Source of the DNA: Rhodoferax sp.
GTDB lineage: Bacteria; Pseudomonadota; Gammaproteobacteria; Burkholderiales; Burkholderiaceae_C
NCBI GenBank assembly: GCA_029866205.1
Contig: JARWZT010000001.1
Location: 186,001 to 250,000, forward strand
Length of the DNA: 64,000 nt
Reading direction: 5' to 3'
Shown here: positions 63,745 through 64,000 of the stretch, one piece after another
Layout: every line of letters begins with the position of its first letter
How positions within the stretch are numbered: position 1 is the stretch's first letter
Position numbers and translations under genes: made by a program
Notes under the pieces: generated by a model
Told to the model about the DNA's origin: nothing
Databases searched by the model: none
What the model saw: only the letters and a program-made list of their open reading frames with translations

Positions 63745-64000
63745 TCAAGCGTAAGTTATCCACGATGCGTACTCAGGCTCATCCAGGTGCGGAAGTGTGT
63801 TGTAAGTCACCAGCATGTGCCGTTTGGGTGTGAATGCCAGCTCTGTGACCGAACTGTTGCGGATGCGGAAATTGAGTTCCACCGTTGTTTCTGGTGTGGT
63901 GCCCAGCAAATGGCCGATGGCCGTGCTGATCGGACCGCCGCTGCTAACGATGAGTACATTGCCGCTGCATTGGCTCCGCACATGGTCCAGTGCGCTGGTT
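63745..64000 (-). CDS. Histidine phosphatase family protein, C-terminal part (runs off right edge)
   Basis: The frame is open to the window edge and ends at 63745, giving about 84 residues. CSGNVLIVSSGGPISTAIGHLLG is the second core strand and helix of the phosphoglycerate mutase-like fold, where an S-G-G replaces the usual S-H-G. NFRIRNSSVTELAF and a tail YNTLPHLDEPEYASWITYA follow. The catalytic RHG lies outside the window. Confidence 0.75.
   Translation of the reverse strand, partial: TSALDHVRSQCSGNVLIVSSGGPISTAIGHLLGTTPETTVELNFRIRNSSVTELAFTPKRHMLVTYNTLPHLDEPEYASWITYA

Overview
The window reads as chromosomal DNA of a betaproteobacterium, most likely Burkholderiales/Comamonadaceae close to Rhodoferax or Polaromonas. 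The grounds are high-GC coding DNA, the hemE-priA pair, hpf-ptsN-hprK, a split pntAA/pntAB/pntB transhydrogenase, a HexR-zwf/tal-pgi sugar cluster and a pilGHIJ-chpA twitching-chemotaxis operon. No tRNA, rRNA, insertion sequence, phage gene or CRISPR array was seen. Assignments come from reading motifs; no database search was run.

Layout. 1-3637 (minus strand): type II secretion genes gspG-H-I-J-K and the start of gspL, cut by the left edge. 3857-24579: a beta-glucan (laminarin-type) utilisation locus. It has three surface lipoprotein genes (one a GH16 laminarinase fusion), a GH81 endo-1,3-glucanase, an outer-membrane porin, a GH17 lipoprotein, a cytoplasmic GH30, a GH1 beta-glucosidase, a complete sugar ABC importer and a LacI-family regulator. 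A perfect 14-bp palindrome, TGAAAGCGCTTTCA, lies before each of five transcription starts, and a one-mismatch copy lies before the regulator gene. 24732-25181: a lone gspC. 25266-29900: pntAA-pntAB-pntB and a fadD-like acyl-CoA ligase. 29940-33150: corA, hpf, ptsN, hprK. 33161-38180: hexR and zwf facing tal and pgi. 38177-44277: a Rep/UvrD helicase, an AEC transporter, a small secreted protein and priA. 44278-45037: a non-coding, AT-rich stretch with two diverged repeat units and three DnaA-box consensus sites, followed by hemE. 46501-48438: a dynamin-like protein that has lost all its GTP-binding motifs. 48556-58487: pilG, pilH, pilI, pilJ, chpA and a small periplasmic binding protein. 58541-64000: a DsbD/ScsB-type reductase, a DUF167 protein, a B12-binding radical SAM protein, a creatininase-family hydrolase and the 3' part of a histidine phosphatase gene.

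How the parts may work together (inference). Secreted and surface-anchored GH81, GH16 and GH17 enzymes would cut beta-1,3-glucan at the cell surface. The lipoproteins would hold the polymer, the porin would admit oligosaccharides, the ABC importer would carry them inward, and cytoplasmic GH30 and GH1 would finish them to glucose. Glucose carbon could then pass through pgi, zwf and tal under HexR. The neighbouring type II secretion genes offer an export route. The least expected items are the degenerate dynamin-like protein, the glucan locus with its shared promoter architecture, and the DnaA-box repeat region between priA and hemE.
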